Assembly: GCA_009773355.1 (NCBI GenBank)
Contig: WRPG01000012.1
Location: 1-64,000 of the forward strand
Origin: Limisphaerales bacterium
Lineage (GTDB): Bacteria; Verrucomicrobiota; Verrucomicrobiia; Limisphaerales; SXTU01
DNA: 64,000 bases
Direction: 5' to 3'
The position numbers and the translations under genes are program-made. Below, in pieces: positions 7,148-16,655 of the stretch (within the stretch, counting starts at the first letter, position 1; each line of letters starts with the position of its first letter). The notes below the pieces were generated by a model. The model did no database searches. It was given only the letters and a program-made list of their open reading frames with translations, and was not told where the DNA came from.

Positions 7148-8319
7148 ATTTGAACCGCCGCCAGTTCGCCGCCTCGCTCGCCGCCTTTGCCGCCACCCCG
7201 CTCGCCGCGCGCGCGCAGGAGCTGAAGTTCGATGTCAACAAGCACCGCGACAGCGGCCAGACCATCCCCATCTCCCTCAGCGGCTTCACCGGCGAGGTTG
7301 CCGCCGCGCTGCGCTTCGATCTCGAAGTCGCCGGCTGCACGGTGGTCGGGCCGGAATCGGCGGTGGTGCTCGTCCATGGCACCAACGGCGCGCGGCTCGA
7401 GGGCTTTGTCTCCGACCGGCAGAAGAATTACCTGCTCTCCAAGGCTTACAACGGCGCGGGCCAGCGCCAGCTCGCCCACGCCTTCGCGGACGACGTGATT
7501 CTCGCGCTGACCCAGACGCGCGGCATCGCGCAGACCCGCGTGGCGTTCAAGCTGAAGGCTCCCAACAACACCGGCGAAGTGTTCGTGGCGGACTACGACG
7601 GCCACGGCGTGCAGCCCGTCACGGCGGACCGCGCCATCATCGCCGCGCCTTCCTGGGGGCCGGGCAGCCAGTGGCTGGCCTATACCTCCTACAAGCTCGG
7701 CAACGCCGACATCTTCTCGCACAACCTCACCACCGGCGAGCGGCACATCGTCGCGCGCTACGGTGGCTCGAACCTGTCCCCGGCCGTCGCGCCCGGTGGC
7801 CGGCTCGTGGCGATGGTCTTGAGCAAGGGCGGCAAGCCCGACCTCTACGTCGCGGACATCCACGGGCGCGGCTTGCAGCAGCTCACGCGCTCGCGCGAGG
7901 GGGCTTCCTCGCCGTGCTGGTCGCCGGACGGCCAGAGCATCTGCTACGTCTCCAGCGACGACGGCTCGCCTCAGCTTTATCGCATCGGGGCCAACGGCGG
8001 CGCGCCGCAGCGCATCCGCACCGTCGGCGTCTATAACGCCACCGAGCCGGACTGGTCGCCGGACGGGAAGACGATCGCGTTCACCACGCAGCGCGGCGGG
8101 GGCTTTGAGATTTGCACCGTCCCGGCCGGCGGTGGCGACGCGCAGTCGCTCGTTTCCGGGCAGGACGCGACGTGGGCGCCGAACTCGCGCACGCTCATGT
8201 TCTGCAAGCGCGGTCGCGGCGGCCCGCTGTCCTTGTCTCTGCTTGACGTGCCCACCAAGCGCGTCAAGGATGTGCCGCTGAATTTGGGAAATTGCTCCCA
8301 GCCCACGTGGGCGCGCTGA
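7144..8319 (+). CDS. tolB: TolB-like periplasmic beta-propeller with twin-arginine signal
   Basis: A 391-residue protein: an N-terminal TolB domain (about 30-150) and a six-bladed WD40-like propeller with repeated WSPDG motifs (CWSPDGQSICYVSS, PDWSPDGKTIAFTT). It is the periplasmic partner of Pal. The signal peptide reads NRRQFAASLAAFAATPLAARA, a twin-arginine type leader rather than the Sec leader usual for TolB. tatA and tatC follow two genes downstream. Translation is coupled to the tolA-like gene. Confidence 0.92.
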   Translation: MNLNRRQFAASLAAFAATPLAARAQELKFDVNKHRDSGQTIPISLSGFTGEVAAALRFDLEVAGCTVVGPESAVVLVHGTNGARLEGFVSDRQKNYLLSKAYNGAGQRQLAHAFADDVILALTQTRGIAQTRVAFKLKAPNNTGEVFVADYDGHGVQPVTADRAIIAAPSWGPGSQWLAYTSYKLGNADIFSHNLTTGERHIVARYGGSNLSPAVAPGGRLVAMVLSKGGKPDLYVADIHGRGLQQLTRSREGASSPCWSPDGQSICYVSSDDGSPQLYRIGANGGAPQRIRTVGVYNATEPDWSPDGKTIAFTTQRGGGFEICTVPAGGGDAQSLVSGQDATWAPNSRTLMFCKRGRGGPLSLSLLDVPTKRVKDVPLNLGNCSQPTWAR

Positions 8320-8345
8320 AGATTTTCACCAGCAGAAAACAAACT

Positions 8346-9014
8346 ATGAAACACGCCATTTTTCTCAAGCTCGCCGCCGTTGCTTTGCTCACGATCATCG
8401 CCGCTACCGGCTGCAAAAAGACCCCGAAGAACGTCACGCCGATTCACGGGGCGCGGACCAGTGTTGACGGCGGGGCAAAACCTACCGGCCCGACGACGGC
8501 TGCGCCTGAACTGGGTGCGGGTTTGACGGGGCTTCCGCCCGCGCGTCTGATTGAGGCTGCTCCCGTCGCCACGGGACTGCCGCCCGGCGTTATCCCTGGT
8601 TTGACGCCGCAAGGCGGCATCCCTGCCGCTGACCAGGGCGAGTTTGATAATCATTGGACCGACCGCTCTGCTTTCGCGGCGAACACCATCCACTTCGACT
8701 ACGATAAGGCCATCGTGAAGGCCGGCGAGCTGGGCAAGCTGCAGCCCGTCATCGCCGCGTTGAAGGCTTCCCCGCAGAACAAGCTGCTCATCGAAGGCCA
8801 TTGCGACGAGCGAGGCACGGAGGAATACAACCGCGCCCTTGGCGAGCGCCGCGCGCTGGCCATCCGCGAGCGGCTCGCGAAGTCGGGCATTTCCCCTGAC
8901 CGCCTCCGCACCATGAGCTACGGCGAAGACAAGCCCGCCGAACTCGGCCACACCGAGTCCGCGTGGGCCAAGAACCGCCGGGGCGAGCTCGTCCTCCTCA
9001 AGCCGAAGAATTAG
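8346..9014 (+). CDS. pal: Peptidoglycan-associated lipoprotein Pal (OmpA domain)
   Basis: A 222-residue lipoprotein. The signal ends in a lipobox AATGC, followed by a low-complexity linker and an OmpA-like peptidoglycan-binding domain (about 115-220) with IHFDYDKA, LLIEGHCDERGTEEYN and LGERRALAIRERL. It anchors the outer membrane to peptidoglycan with TolB. The ATG at 8346 is chosen because it begins a lipoprotein signal; a longer frame starting at 8292 overlaps tolB. Confidence 0.95.
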   Translation: MKHAIFLKLAAVALLTIIAATGCKKTPKNVTPIHGARTSVDGGAKPTGPTTAAPELGAGLTGLPPARLIEAAPVATGLPPGVIPGLTPQGGIPAADQGEFDNHWTDRSAFAANTIHFDYDKAIVKAGELGKLQPVIAALKASPQNKLLIEGHCDERGTEEYNRALGERRALAIRERLAKSGISPDRLRTMSYGEDKPAELGHTESAWAKNRRGELVLLKPKN

Positions 9015-9143
9015 CTTGAACGCTTTCCGGGTGTTCCCGTCGAATGCCCGGACGTCTGCTGGCAACGGCAGGCACCGAAAGACATCCGCCTGATGCCGGC
9101 ATCCGCCTGATGTGTTTCGCAAACCTAAACAGTTAGTGAAACC

Positions 9144-9434
9144 ATGAACGCACCCATGTTAGCCATGCTCGGTTGGCCGGAAATCATCGGCATCCTCATA
9201 GTCGTCCTCATCCTCTTCGGAGCCAAGAAGCTCCCCGAACTCGCCAAAGGCCTCGGCCAGGGCATCAAGGAGTTCAAGAAGGCTTCCAACGACATGCAGA
9301 ACGAACTGCATCGTTCCGTGGCCGAGGAGCAATACGCCACTCCCCCGAAGCCCGCGCCGGCTCCCCAGCCCGCTGCTCCGGCTCCGGCTCCCGCCCCCCA
9401 AGCCAGCCAGTCCTCGACTGCGCCCAAGGCCTGA
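9144..9434 (+). CDS. tatA: Twin-arginine translocase subunit TatA/E
   Basis: A 96-residue protein with the TatA signature: a short N terminus, [20 protein letters not shown] (one membrane helix and the FG hinge), the amphipathic helix [18 protein letters not shown], and a Pro/Ala-rich disordered tail. TatA oligomers form the transport pore of the Tat system. tatC follows 26 bases later. No tatB is seen, so this protein may serve both roles. Confidence 0.95.
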   Translation: MNAPMLAMLGWPEIIGILIVVLILFGAKKLPELAKGLGQGIKEFKKASNDMQNELHRSVAEEQYATPPKPAPAPQPAAPAPAPAPQASQSSTAPKA

Positions 9435-9460
9435 TCCAGCAACTCCAGCGAGTCTAGGTC

Positions 9461-11095
9461 ATGGCGAGTGAGCCAGAGGGCGCGCCCCCGCAGCCTGTCC
9501 GACCGGATGACGTGAAGTCATCCGGCGGCCAGTCCGCACCCGCTGCCAAAGACACTCCGGCGCAGCCCGTGCCGGGGACACTCTTGTCCCCGGTCAGCGC
9601 TGCTGCGGAGGCGTCGCTTGGAGTCCCGCCTTCAGGCGGTGCGGCGTCCCCCGCACCAGTTGAAGCCGGAATTTCCAACGCTCCCGTTGACGCAATCCCG
9701 CAGTCCGGCAGCGCGGCACCAGCACCCGTGCCGCAGAACCCCGAAGGTTTTCCCGCCGGTGAAATCGCCCGCACCTCACCCGGCAGCGACGTGGGCGGTG
9801 CCGTCCCGTCGGACCACGCCGGTTCTGATCCGCACGAGCCGGACCCGTATCATCAGGAGCACCAGCACGACTACGGCAGCGAATACCACCACGACGACCC
9901 GCACCACGACCCTTACCACGGCGATCATCACAGCGGTCATCACGACGACCCGGCGCACCACCACGGCGGCGAGTATGAGTATCCAGCCTACACCCCGCCG
10001 CCGCCCGAGGAGGAGCACGGCTTCGTCAAGGCCGTGCGCTCCGTCACGAGTGTCCTCAAGGCCGATGATGACCCGACGGGCGAAGGCGGCGGGCCGGTAA
10101 AACCCTTCCTCGACCATCTCGAAGACCTCCGGTGGATGCTCATCAAGGTCACCGTGAGTTTGGCGGTGGCGGTCATGGTGTGCCTGGTCGGCGCGAACTG
10201 GCTGGTGGAAATCATGAAGTGGCCGCTGGTGAAGGCCCACCAGCAGGCCGAGTTGGAGGCCGCGAAGAGCGACAAGCCCGTGGAACGCGTGCCGGTGACC
10301 TTCGACTCTGATTCCACCAATCGCATCGGCTCCTTCCCGCTCACGCTCCTCGGCATCAACCCCGCTTTCAACCACACCAACCAGGACGGGCGTGTCCGCG
10401 GCATCCAGCTTGTGCCCGTGACCATCGGGACGAATCGCGTCCTCGGCCTCCACCTCAACACCAATGCTCCCGCCGCCACCGACCCGCTCGTCAACCTCAT
10501 CATCCTCGGCCCGCTGGACGTGGTGTGGATCACGCTCCAGATCGCGTTCTTTGGCGGCATGGTGCTGGCCGCGCCGTTTGTCATCTACTTCATCGGGCAG
10601 TTCATCCTCCCGGCGCTGCGCGTGCAGGAGAAGGAATTCCTCAAACCCTTCGCCTTCTGGGGCACGGTGCTGTTCCTGTCCGGCGTGGCGTTCTGCTACT
10701 TCGTCATCCTCCCGCTCATGCTGCGGATGACCGTCGAGTTCTCGCAATGGCTCGGCTTCAGCGCGGAGCAGTGGCGCGCGCAGGAATACCTGAGCATGGT
10801 GCCGAAATTCCTGCTGGCGATGGGCCTGAGCTTCGAGATGCCCGTGATCATCCTGACCATCGTGAAGGTCGGCCTGCTCGACTCGAAGAAGCTCACGTGG
10901 TTCCGCTCCTACTTCATCGTCATCAACCTCTTCGTCTGCGCCGTGGTCAGCCCGTCGGGTGATCCGATCACGATGATCGTGATGGCCGCGCCGCTGTGCG
11001 CCCTCTACGAGGCGTGCATCCTCATCGCCCGCTTCTGGGAGTGGCGCGACCGCCAGCGCGAGCAGGCCGAGCAGCAGGCTGGTGACAAGGCGTAA
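9461..11095 (+). CDS. tatC: TatC with a long Pro-rich and His-rich N-terminal extension
   Basis: A 544-residue protein, twice the usual TatC length of about 250. The TatC core starts near residue 207 with FLDHLEDLRWMLIK and has six membrane helices, FAFWGTVLFLSGVAFCYFV and the SPSGDPITMIVMA segment; the first periplasmic loop is enlarged. The N-terminal 200 residues are disordered: Pro/Ala-rich up to about 115, then about 70 residues (118-187) containing 18 histidines and many Asp. The extension would be cytoplasmic. Two palindromes lie within it in the DNA (9574-9591 and 9626-9639). Confidence 0.93.
   Translation: MASEPEGAPPQPVRPDDVKSSGGQSAPAAKDTPAQPVPGTLLSPVSAAAEASLGVPPSGGAASPAPVEAGISNAPVDAIPQSGSAAPAPVPQNPEGFPAGEIARTSPGSDVGGAVPSDHAGSDPHEPDPYHQEHQHDYGSEYHHDDPHHDPYHGDHHSGHHDDPAHHHGGEYEYPAYTPPPPEEEHGFVKAVRSVTSVLKADDDPTGEGGGPVKPFLDHLEDLRWMLIKVTVSLAVAVMVCLVGANWLVEIMKWPLVKAHQQAELEAAKSDKPVERVPVTFDSDSTNRIGSFPLTLLGINPAFNHTNQDGRVRGIQLVPVTIGTNRVLGLHLNTNAPAATDPLVNLIILGPLDVVWITLQIAFFGGMVLAAPFVIYFIGQFILPALRVQEKEFLKPFAFWGTVLFLSGVAFCYFVILPLMLRMTVEFSQWLGFSAEQWRAQEYLSMVPKFLLAMGLSFEMPVIILTIVKVGLLDSKKLTWFRSYFIVINLFVCAVVSPSGDPITMIVMAAPLCALYEACILIARFWEWRDRQREQAEQQAGDKA
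9574..9591. repeat. 18-nt palindrome inside tatC, shared with a DUF1080 gene
   Basis: GGGGACACTCTTGTCCCC, with arms extending to 9572-9593. Its reverse complement differs by one base from the palindrome at 51288-51305. It lies in the part of tatC that encodes the disordered extension. Confidence 0.8.
9626..9639. repeat. CCGCCT/AGGCGG palindrome inside tatC
   Basis: CCGCCTTCAGGCGG, a 6-bp perfect stem with a TC loop, 35 bases after the first palindrome in the same gene. A similar GCGGCCT/AGGCCGC palindrome lies in the 50844-52448 gene. Confidence 0.6.
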
Positions 11096-11176
11096 GCGGC
11101 GCTGAGGGCAGGGTGCCTCCTCCCTCTTGACCTCGCCAGCATTGCCTTCGGGCCGTCGCGGTGTTTAATCGGGCGC

Positions 11177-12466
11177 ATGACCACCGCATCGCGTCCGTCC
11201 CGCCGTGACTTTCTCACTTCCGTCGCCGCCGGCCTCTCCTGTGCCGCGAGCGGCCTGCCCGCCCTCGCCGCAGACTCGCCGCGTCCGAAACGCCTCGCCG
11301 TCGTCACCACCGAGTGGCGTTACCACTCGCACGCGTGGCACATGGCCGAGCGGTTTCTCAACGGCTATCCGCTGAAGGGCCGCTGGCACCGCCCGCCGTT
11401 GCAGGTCGTCGCCGCCTACGTGGACCAGACGCCGGCGAACGACCTCAGCCGCGACCGCGCCAAGGAGTTCGGCTTCCCGATTTACCCGACCGTCGCCGAG
11501 ACGCTGCGCTGCGGCGGGAAACAGCTCGCCGTGGACGCTGTGCTGCTCATCGGCGAGCACGGCAATTACCCGAAGAGCGAACTCGGCCAGACCAAGTATC
11601 CGCGCTACGAGCTGTTCAAACAGGTCACCGACGTCTATCGCGCCGACGGACGCACCGCGCCCGTCTTCAACGACAAGCACCTCTCGTGGAAATGGGAGTG
11701 GGCGCAGGAGATGGTTGCCCTGTCACGCGAGTTGAAGTTCCCCTTCCTCGCCGGCTCGTCGCTGCCCGTCACCTGGCGCATGCCCGCCGTCGAGCTGCCC
11801 AGCGGGGCCGACGTGCAGGAAGCCATGTGCGTGGCGATGGGCGGCGTGGACAGCTACGACTTCCACGCCCTCGAAGTCATCCAGTGCATGACCGAGCGCC
11901 GGCGCGGCGGGGAAACCGGCGTGCAAGCCGTCACCGCCCTGCGCGGCGACGCCGTCTGGCAGGCGATGGAGAAACCCACTTGGTCAGCCGGCGGCTGGGA
12001 TGCGTCGCTCTTCGCCGCCTGCCTCGCGCGCACCCAGACCCTGGCGCAGCCGCCCAACGGCAGCCACCGTTACCCCACGCCCGCGCAGATGCGCGCCTTC
12101 GTCAAGGACCCGGTCGCCTACCGCATCGAGTATCGCGACGGCCTCCGCGCCACGATGTTCCTCCTCAACGGCCTCGTCGGCGACTTCACCTTTGCCGCGC
12201 GGCTGCGCGGGCAGGCGGAGCCGCTCTCCACGCTCTTCTACCTGCCGCCCAACCCGAACGTCGTCTATTCCGCCGCGCTGATGGCGCAGGCCGAGCGGAT
12301 GTTTGTGACCGGCAAGGCCCCGTATCCCATCGAACGCACGCTGCTGACCAGCGGCATCCTCGCCGCCGCGCTGCAAAGCCGCGGAGCCGAGGGGAAACGC
12401 CTCGAAACGCCCCACCTCGCCGTGAAGTATGCCGCCCCGCAGGAATCGCTCTTTTGGAAGGAGTGA
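11177..12466 (+). CDS. Tat-exported protein of unknown function
   Basis: A 429-residue protein with a clear twin-arginine signal (SRRDFLTSVAAGL, cleavage near ALAA). The mature part starts with PKRLAVVTTEWRYHSHAWHM and contains VDAVLLIGEHGNYP, FNDKHLSWKWEWAQEM and a C-terminal alpha/beta region. I associate this kind of sequence with uncharacterised secreted proteins of Planctomycetes and Verrucomicrobia but cannot name a reaction. It is monocistronic, between tatC and a convergent minus-strand gene. Confidence 0.85.
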   Translation: MTTASRPSRRDFLTSVAAGLSCAASGLPALAADSPRPKRLAVVTTEWRYHSHAWHMAERFLNGYPLKGRWHRPPLQVVAAYVDQTPANDLSRDRAKEFGFPIYPTVAETLRCGGKQLAVDAVLLIGEHGNYPKSELGQTKYPRYELFKQVTDVYRADGRTAPVFNDKHLSWKWEWAQEMVALSRELKFPFLAGSSLPVTWRMPAVELPSGADVQEAMCVAMGGVDSYDFHALEVIQCMTERRRGGETGVQAVTALRGDAVWQAMEKPTWSAGGWDASLFAACLARTQTLAQPPNGSHRYPTPAQMRAFVKDPVAYRIEYRDGLRATMFLLNGLVGDFTFAARLRGQAEPLSTLFYLPPNPNVVYSAALMAQAERMFVTGKAPYPIERTLLTSGILAAALQSRGAEGKRLETPHLAVKYAAPQESLFWKE

Positions 12467-12542
12467 GTGAAGCGGCCGTCCACCCATGGGCCGGCGATTG
12501 GACCATGCGCGCGGATGAGGAGCCGCGTGCGCCCCCTCCGGC

Positions 12543-14606
12543 TCACCAGCTCATGATGGGCAGCAGGCTGGCGTAGTCGTCGGTCCAGAGCGGGACAGTC
12601 TTGGTGGACGGCTCCGATTTCGCCGATTCGGTCCGGCTGGCAATGAGGGTCATCAAGTCCTGGTTCTTGCTCAGGAGCACCCAGGTCGAGCTGTAAATCC
12701 ACCAGTCCTTCTCGCCGTCGCCGTCGGAGATGGAGAGGCGTTGGTAGCCGAACTCCTTCGCGACGTTTTCCACGACCGGCTCCAGATCGAGGTAGCGGTT
12801 GGAGATGTGGATGGCGAGGACGCCGTCGGGGGCGAGGTGCTTGCCGTAGATGGCCACGGCCTCCTTCGTGAGCAGGTGGACGGGGATGGCGTCGCTGCTG
12901 AAGGCGTCGAGGGCCAGCACATCGAATCGCTGCGGCTCCTCGGACTCCATCGAGAGGCGGGCGTCGCCCATGATGACGTCCACGGTGCCGCCGAGGGCGC
13001 GGGTGTCCTTGATGAAGGTGAAGTGGTTGGTGGCGATGCGCAGCACCTCCGAGTTGATTTCGTAGATGCGGACGTAGTCGCCCTTCTCACCGAACGCCGC
13101 CGTTGTGCCGGTGCCGAGGCCCACGACGCCGATGCGCTTCTGCGGGCGCGGGAAGTTGCGGATGGCCAGCGCGATGCCGCTCTGCTCGCCGTAATAGCTG
13201 GTGATGCGGCGGCGTTGGTCGGGGTCGGTAAGCTGGAAGCCGTGCGTGATGCGGCCGTGCTGAAGCAGGAGGTAACGCGAGCCGGGCGTGTCCGCGCCGT
13301 ATTCCAGCACGGACATCGCGCCGTAGAAGTTGCGCGTGGCCTCGACGACGTTGTCCCGTTCCTTGCTCTGGATGTAGAACGCCAGGCACACGGCCATCGC
13401 CACGAGCGAGCCGGCCATCCACGCGTGGAAGCGCCACCATTGGAAGTCCGGCGCGCGGAAGTTGGGCAGGCACACCAGCCACACCAGCACCGCGCAGGCG
13501 GCGCAGGACCACGCCAGCTCCGCGTAAGTGTGGAAGACGTGCGGGGCGACCACGGCCACGAGGAAGCCGCCCACCGCGCCGCCGACGGAAATCATCAGGT
13601 AAAAGCTCGTGAGCCAGCGCGGGTGCGGCTTCAGCGCGTAAAGCTCGCCGTGGCACGCCATGCACGCGACGAACATCGTCAGGCAGAAGGCCGGCACCTG
13701 CCAGCCGATGCCCACGTCGTTGATGTTGGCCAGCACGTAAATCAGCCAGCCGAAGCAGCCGAGCATCGCGGGCAGGAAGATGGGCCGCCAATACCACCGC
13801 TGCGCGTCGAAGCAGAGGATGAACGTCAGCAGATACAGGCTCAACGGCAGGATCCACAGGAACGGAATCACCGCCACGTCCTGCGTGAGCTTGTTGGTCG
13901 TCGCCAGCAGCAGCGCCGACGCGCACGCGGGCAGCGCGAGCCAGAGGAATTTCTGCCGCAGCGAGGGCGGCTCCGCTGGCTCCTCCTCCGCAGCCACGCC
14001 GCTGGCGGGAATTTCCTCCGCCACGCCGCGTTTCCACACGAGCCACACGCACCACGCCGCGAAGGCAACATACGCAATCAGACCCCAGCCCCACGAGAGC
14101 GCCTGCAGCTTGCGTGGCAGCCTTGGCTCGATGAGGAACGGATAGGCCAGCAGCGCGAGCAGCGAGCCGATGTTCGAGAGCGCGTAGAGGCGGTAGGGCG
14201 ACTTGCCGGGGTTCAGGTGCGAGAACCACGACTGCATGAGCGGGCCGGTCGTGGAGACGACGAAGTAGGGCAGGCCGATGGTCGCGCCGAGCAGCAGCAG
14301 GATGTGCGTGATGGGCGCGTCGCCGGGCTTGGGCTTCCACATCTCGGCGGGAACGATCGGCAACACCGCGAGCGACACCAGCAGCAGCGCCAGATGCACC
14401 ACGGCCTGCCCGCGTGGCTTAAGCCAGCGGCTGAGGAAATGCGCGTAGGCGTAGCCGCCGAGCAGCACGAGCTGGAAGAAGAGCATGCACGTCGTCCACA
14501 CGCCCGGCGTGCCGCCGAACCACGGCAGGATGTATTTGCCGATGAGGGGTTGAACGAGGAAGAGCAGGAAGGCCCCCGTGAAAATCGTCAGCGCAAATGG
14601 CAGCAT
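12543..14606 (-). CDS. Fused MFS-like/spermidine synthase-like membrane protein
   Basis: A 687-residue protein. The N-terminal 450 residues form about 11-12 membrane helices beginning MLPFALTIFTGAFLLFLVQP, the usual start of this fusion family. The C-terminal 230 residues are a spermidine synthase-type Rossmann fold with IGVVGLGTGTTAAFG, YEINSEVLRIA and VLALDAFSSDAIP. Some residues differ from true polyamine synthases, so the methylase-like half may have another substrate. The ATG at 14606 is chosen because the 85 residues added by the longest frame are basic and unlike the family. Confidence 0.88.
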   Translation of the reverse strand: MLPFALTIFTGAFLLFLVQPLIGKYILPWFGGTPGVWTTCMLFFQLVLLGGYAYAHFLSRWLKPRGQAVVHLALLLVSLAVLPIVPAEMWKPKPGDAPITHILLLLGATIGLPYFVVSTTGPLMQSWFSHLNPGKSPYRLYALSNIGSLLALLAYPFLIEPRLPRKLQALSWGWGLIAYVAFAAWCVWLVWKRGVAEEIPASGVAAEEEPAEPPSLRQKFLWLALPACASALLLATTNKLTQDVAVIPFLWILPLSLYLLTFILCFDAQRWYWRPIFLPAMLGCFGWLIYVLANINDVGIGWQVPAFCLTMFVACMACHGELYALKPHPRWLTSFYLMISVGGAVGGFLVAVVAPHVFHTYAELAWSCAACAVLVWLVCLPNFRAPDFQWWRFHAWMAGSLVAMAVCLAFYIQSKERDNVVEATRNFYGAMSVLEYGADTPGSRYLLLQHGRITHGFQLTDPDQRRRITSYYGEQSGIALAIRNFPRPQKRIGVVGLGTGTTAAFGEKGDYVRIYEINSEVLRIATNHFTFIKDTRALGGTVDVIMGDARLSMESEEPQRFDVLALDAFSSDAIPVHLLTKEAVAIYGKHLAPDGVLAIHISNRYLDLEPVVENVAKEFGYQRLSISDGDGEKDWWIYSSTWVLLSKNQDLMTLIASRTESAKSEPSTKTVPLWTDDYASLLPIMSW

Positions 14607-14918
14607 GGCAATGGCCCGCCGGCCCAAGCTGGCTCGGCGGAAAGTTCGGCGGAGAATGAGGTTTCCGCCCCGGTTGGAAAGGAGAATATGGCCGGCATTC
14701 CGGCTCAGGCGGGCGGCTCCAAGGCTCAGTTGCCGGGCCGTCTCGGGCTCTGGGTGGCGGGGGAATTTCCTTGGGTGACGGCCAATTTGTCTCCGGTGAC
14801 GGCCGGGAGGTTTTCGGAAGCGGTGACCAAGACTTCGGAGACGCCCGACTTGTCTTGGCAACCTCGGCCCGCCGGCGCTCCCGGAGCGCGGGTTAATAAC
14901 CCGCGCCCCCTGCTTCTC
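14607..14918. other. Intergenic region with a 9-bp palindrome
   Basis: This 312-base stretch between two minus-strand genes has no convincing gene. It contains a perfect inverted repeat at 14886-14906 (GCGCGGGTT and its complement around AAT), 12 bases beyond the stop of the esterase gene and about 280 bases upstream of the transporter fusion, and a direct repeat GGTGACGGCC within 14770-14810. An operator or transcript-end hairpin is possible. Confidence 0.5.
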
Positions 14919-16655
14919 CTACAACCTCGGCATCGGCGGCTTGATGGGCGGCTGGAAGGAGAGGACGCCCTTCACCTGCGTCTTGCGCTTGTAAACCTTG
15001 TCGGAGCAGCAGACGTAGAGTTCATCGCCGTTCGCGCCGCCGAAGACGACGTTGGCAATCCACTTGTTCTCCGGCTTGGCGATGATGCCGTTGACGCGGC
15101 CTGCCTGGTCGCAGAACTGGATGCCCAGCTTCGTCGTGACGTAAAGGCGGCCCTGCGTGTCGAGCGTCATGCCGTCGGCGCTGGTTTCGGTCGTGCCGTC
15201 AGCGAGTCGGAGGTGGTGGTAAGGCTGCTTCGCGGCGAGGCTGCCGTCGGCATTGATGTGGAACGACCAGACGAACTGCCCCCTCATGTCGGCGACGAGC
15301 AGGAGGCTCTGGTCGGGCGTGAGGCGGACGCCATTCGGGAAGGCGAGGCCCTTGTCCACGACGCGTTTCGCGCCGCCGGGCTTGATGAGCCAGACCTGCT
15401 TGTTCGGCGGGTCGGTGACGTAGAGGTTGCCATTGGTGCCGACGCAGAGGTCGTTGGACTCAATGCCCTCGGCGATGACGCTGACCTTGCCGGCCGTGTC
15501 GTAGGCGGTGATTTGCTTCTTTCCATTCGCGCAGGCGTAGAGACGTCCGTCGGGACCGAACGCGAGGCCGTTGGCTTTGCCGGTGTCCTCGGCGAAGACG
15601 GTGACCTTGCCGTCAAGGCCGACCTTGTGGATGCGGCTGTTGGGGATGTCGGTGAAGAAGACTTCGCCCTTCGCGTTGGCGGCGGGGCCTTCGGTGAAGC
15701 CGTGGCCTTCGCTCACGAGCTGCCATTCCTCGCCCGCGACGAGCACGCTCATGACGGGGGCCTTGGAGCCGACGCCCTTGTTGATGGGCTTGGGCCAGTC
15801 CTTCCACAGCCAGCGCATGGCGTCGGGGAAGATGGCCGTGCCGTGCTTGCCGTTGTGGCCGCCATCGCCCCAGGCGTGGTTGACCTCGTAGCCGGCGAAC
15901 TCCAGCGCGCTCAACATTTCCTGATTGGCGAGGAACCAGTTGCCGCCGACGCCGTTGGCGTCGTTGCTGCCGTCCTGGAGGAAAATGCGCAGCGGCTTCG
16001 GCTCGGCCTTGCGGATCATCGAGGGGTAATCATTTCCGCCGCGCTGGTCCACGTAGGTGCCCACGGTGCTGAAGACGCGGCTGAAGGCATCGGGCCGCTC
16101 CCACGCGGCGGTGAAGGCGGCAATCGCGCCGCTGCTGGAGCCGGAGATGGCGCGGTCATTGCCGCTCTGGCTCAGGCGGATGGGCCGGCCATCCGAGGCG
16201 GTGCGCTTCTCCACATCGGGAAGCAGCTCCTCCAGGATGAAGCGCGCGTAGTTGTCGCCGAGGCCGTCGTATTCGTAGCTGCGGTTGAAGCGGTCGAGGG
16301 CGTTGGTGCTCGCGGCCTTCACGCGCCCGTGCATGACGAAGACGCCGATGATGACGGGGAGTTCCTTCCGGTGGATGAGGTTGTCGAAGACGACGGGCGC
16401 GAGGTATTGGACGCCGTCCTGGTTGACGTGGACGCACGCAGGCTTGGCGGGGTCGTATTGTTTGGGGACGTAGACCCAGTAGTCGCGGTAGGTGCCGGGG
16501 AAAATCTTGCTGTTCTCGAAGCTGAACTTGAGCACCTCGCCCTGCGGCACGCCGGGCTGCTTCTTCGAGTCCGGACCGGGGACGTAGTCATCGGCGGCAC
16601 GGAGTGTGAAGACGAGCGAAAAGCACAGGGCCAAGGCGGCGAGGATGGAACGCAT
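14919..16655 (-). CDS. Secreted esterase fused to SMP-30/gluconolactonase propeller
   Basis: A 578-residue protein with a Sec signal (MRSILAALALCFSLVFTLRA). Residues about 30-290 are an enterochelin-esterase-like alpha/beta hydrolase: nucleophile elbow ISGSSSGAIAAF, and GDGGHNGKHG carrying the likely catalytic His. Residues about 300-575 form an SMP-30/gluconolactonase propeller (EGPAANAKGEVFFTDIPN, NGLAFGPDGRLYAC, LYVTDPPN, FPNGVRL). It probably hydrolyses sugar esters or lactones in the periplasm. The ATG at 16655 begins the signal peptide. It is divergent from the next propeller gene. Confidence 0.88.
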   Translation of the reverse strand: MRSILAALALCFSLVFTLRAADDYVPGPDSKKQPGVPQGEVLKFSFENSKIFPGTYRDYWVYVPKQYDPAKPACVHVNQDGVQYLAPVVFDNLIHRKELPVIIGVFVMHGRVKAASTNALDRFNRSYEYDGLGDNYARFILEELLPDVEKRTASDGRPIRLSQSGNDRAISGSSSGAIAAFTAAWERPDAFSRVFSTVGTYVDQRGGNDYPSMIRKAEPKPLRIFLQDGSNDANGVGGNWFLANQEMLSALEFAGYEVNHAWGDGGHNGKHGTAIFPDAMRWLWKDWPKPINKGVGSKAPVMSVLVAGEEWQLVSEGHGFTEGPAANAKGEVFFTDIPNSRIHKVGLDGKVTVFAEDTGKANGLAFGPDGRLYACANGKKQITAYDTAGKVSVIAEGIESNDLCVGTNGNLYVTDPPNKQVWLIKPGGAKRVVDKGLAFPNGVRLTPDQSLLLVADMRGQFVWSFHINADGSLAAKQPYHHLRLADGTTETSADGMTLDTQGRLYVTTKLGIQFCDQAGRVNGIIAKPENKWIANVVFGGANGDELYVCCSDKVYKRKTQVKGVLSFQPPIKPPMPRL

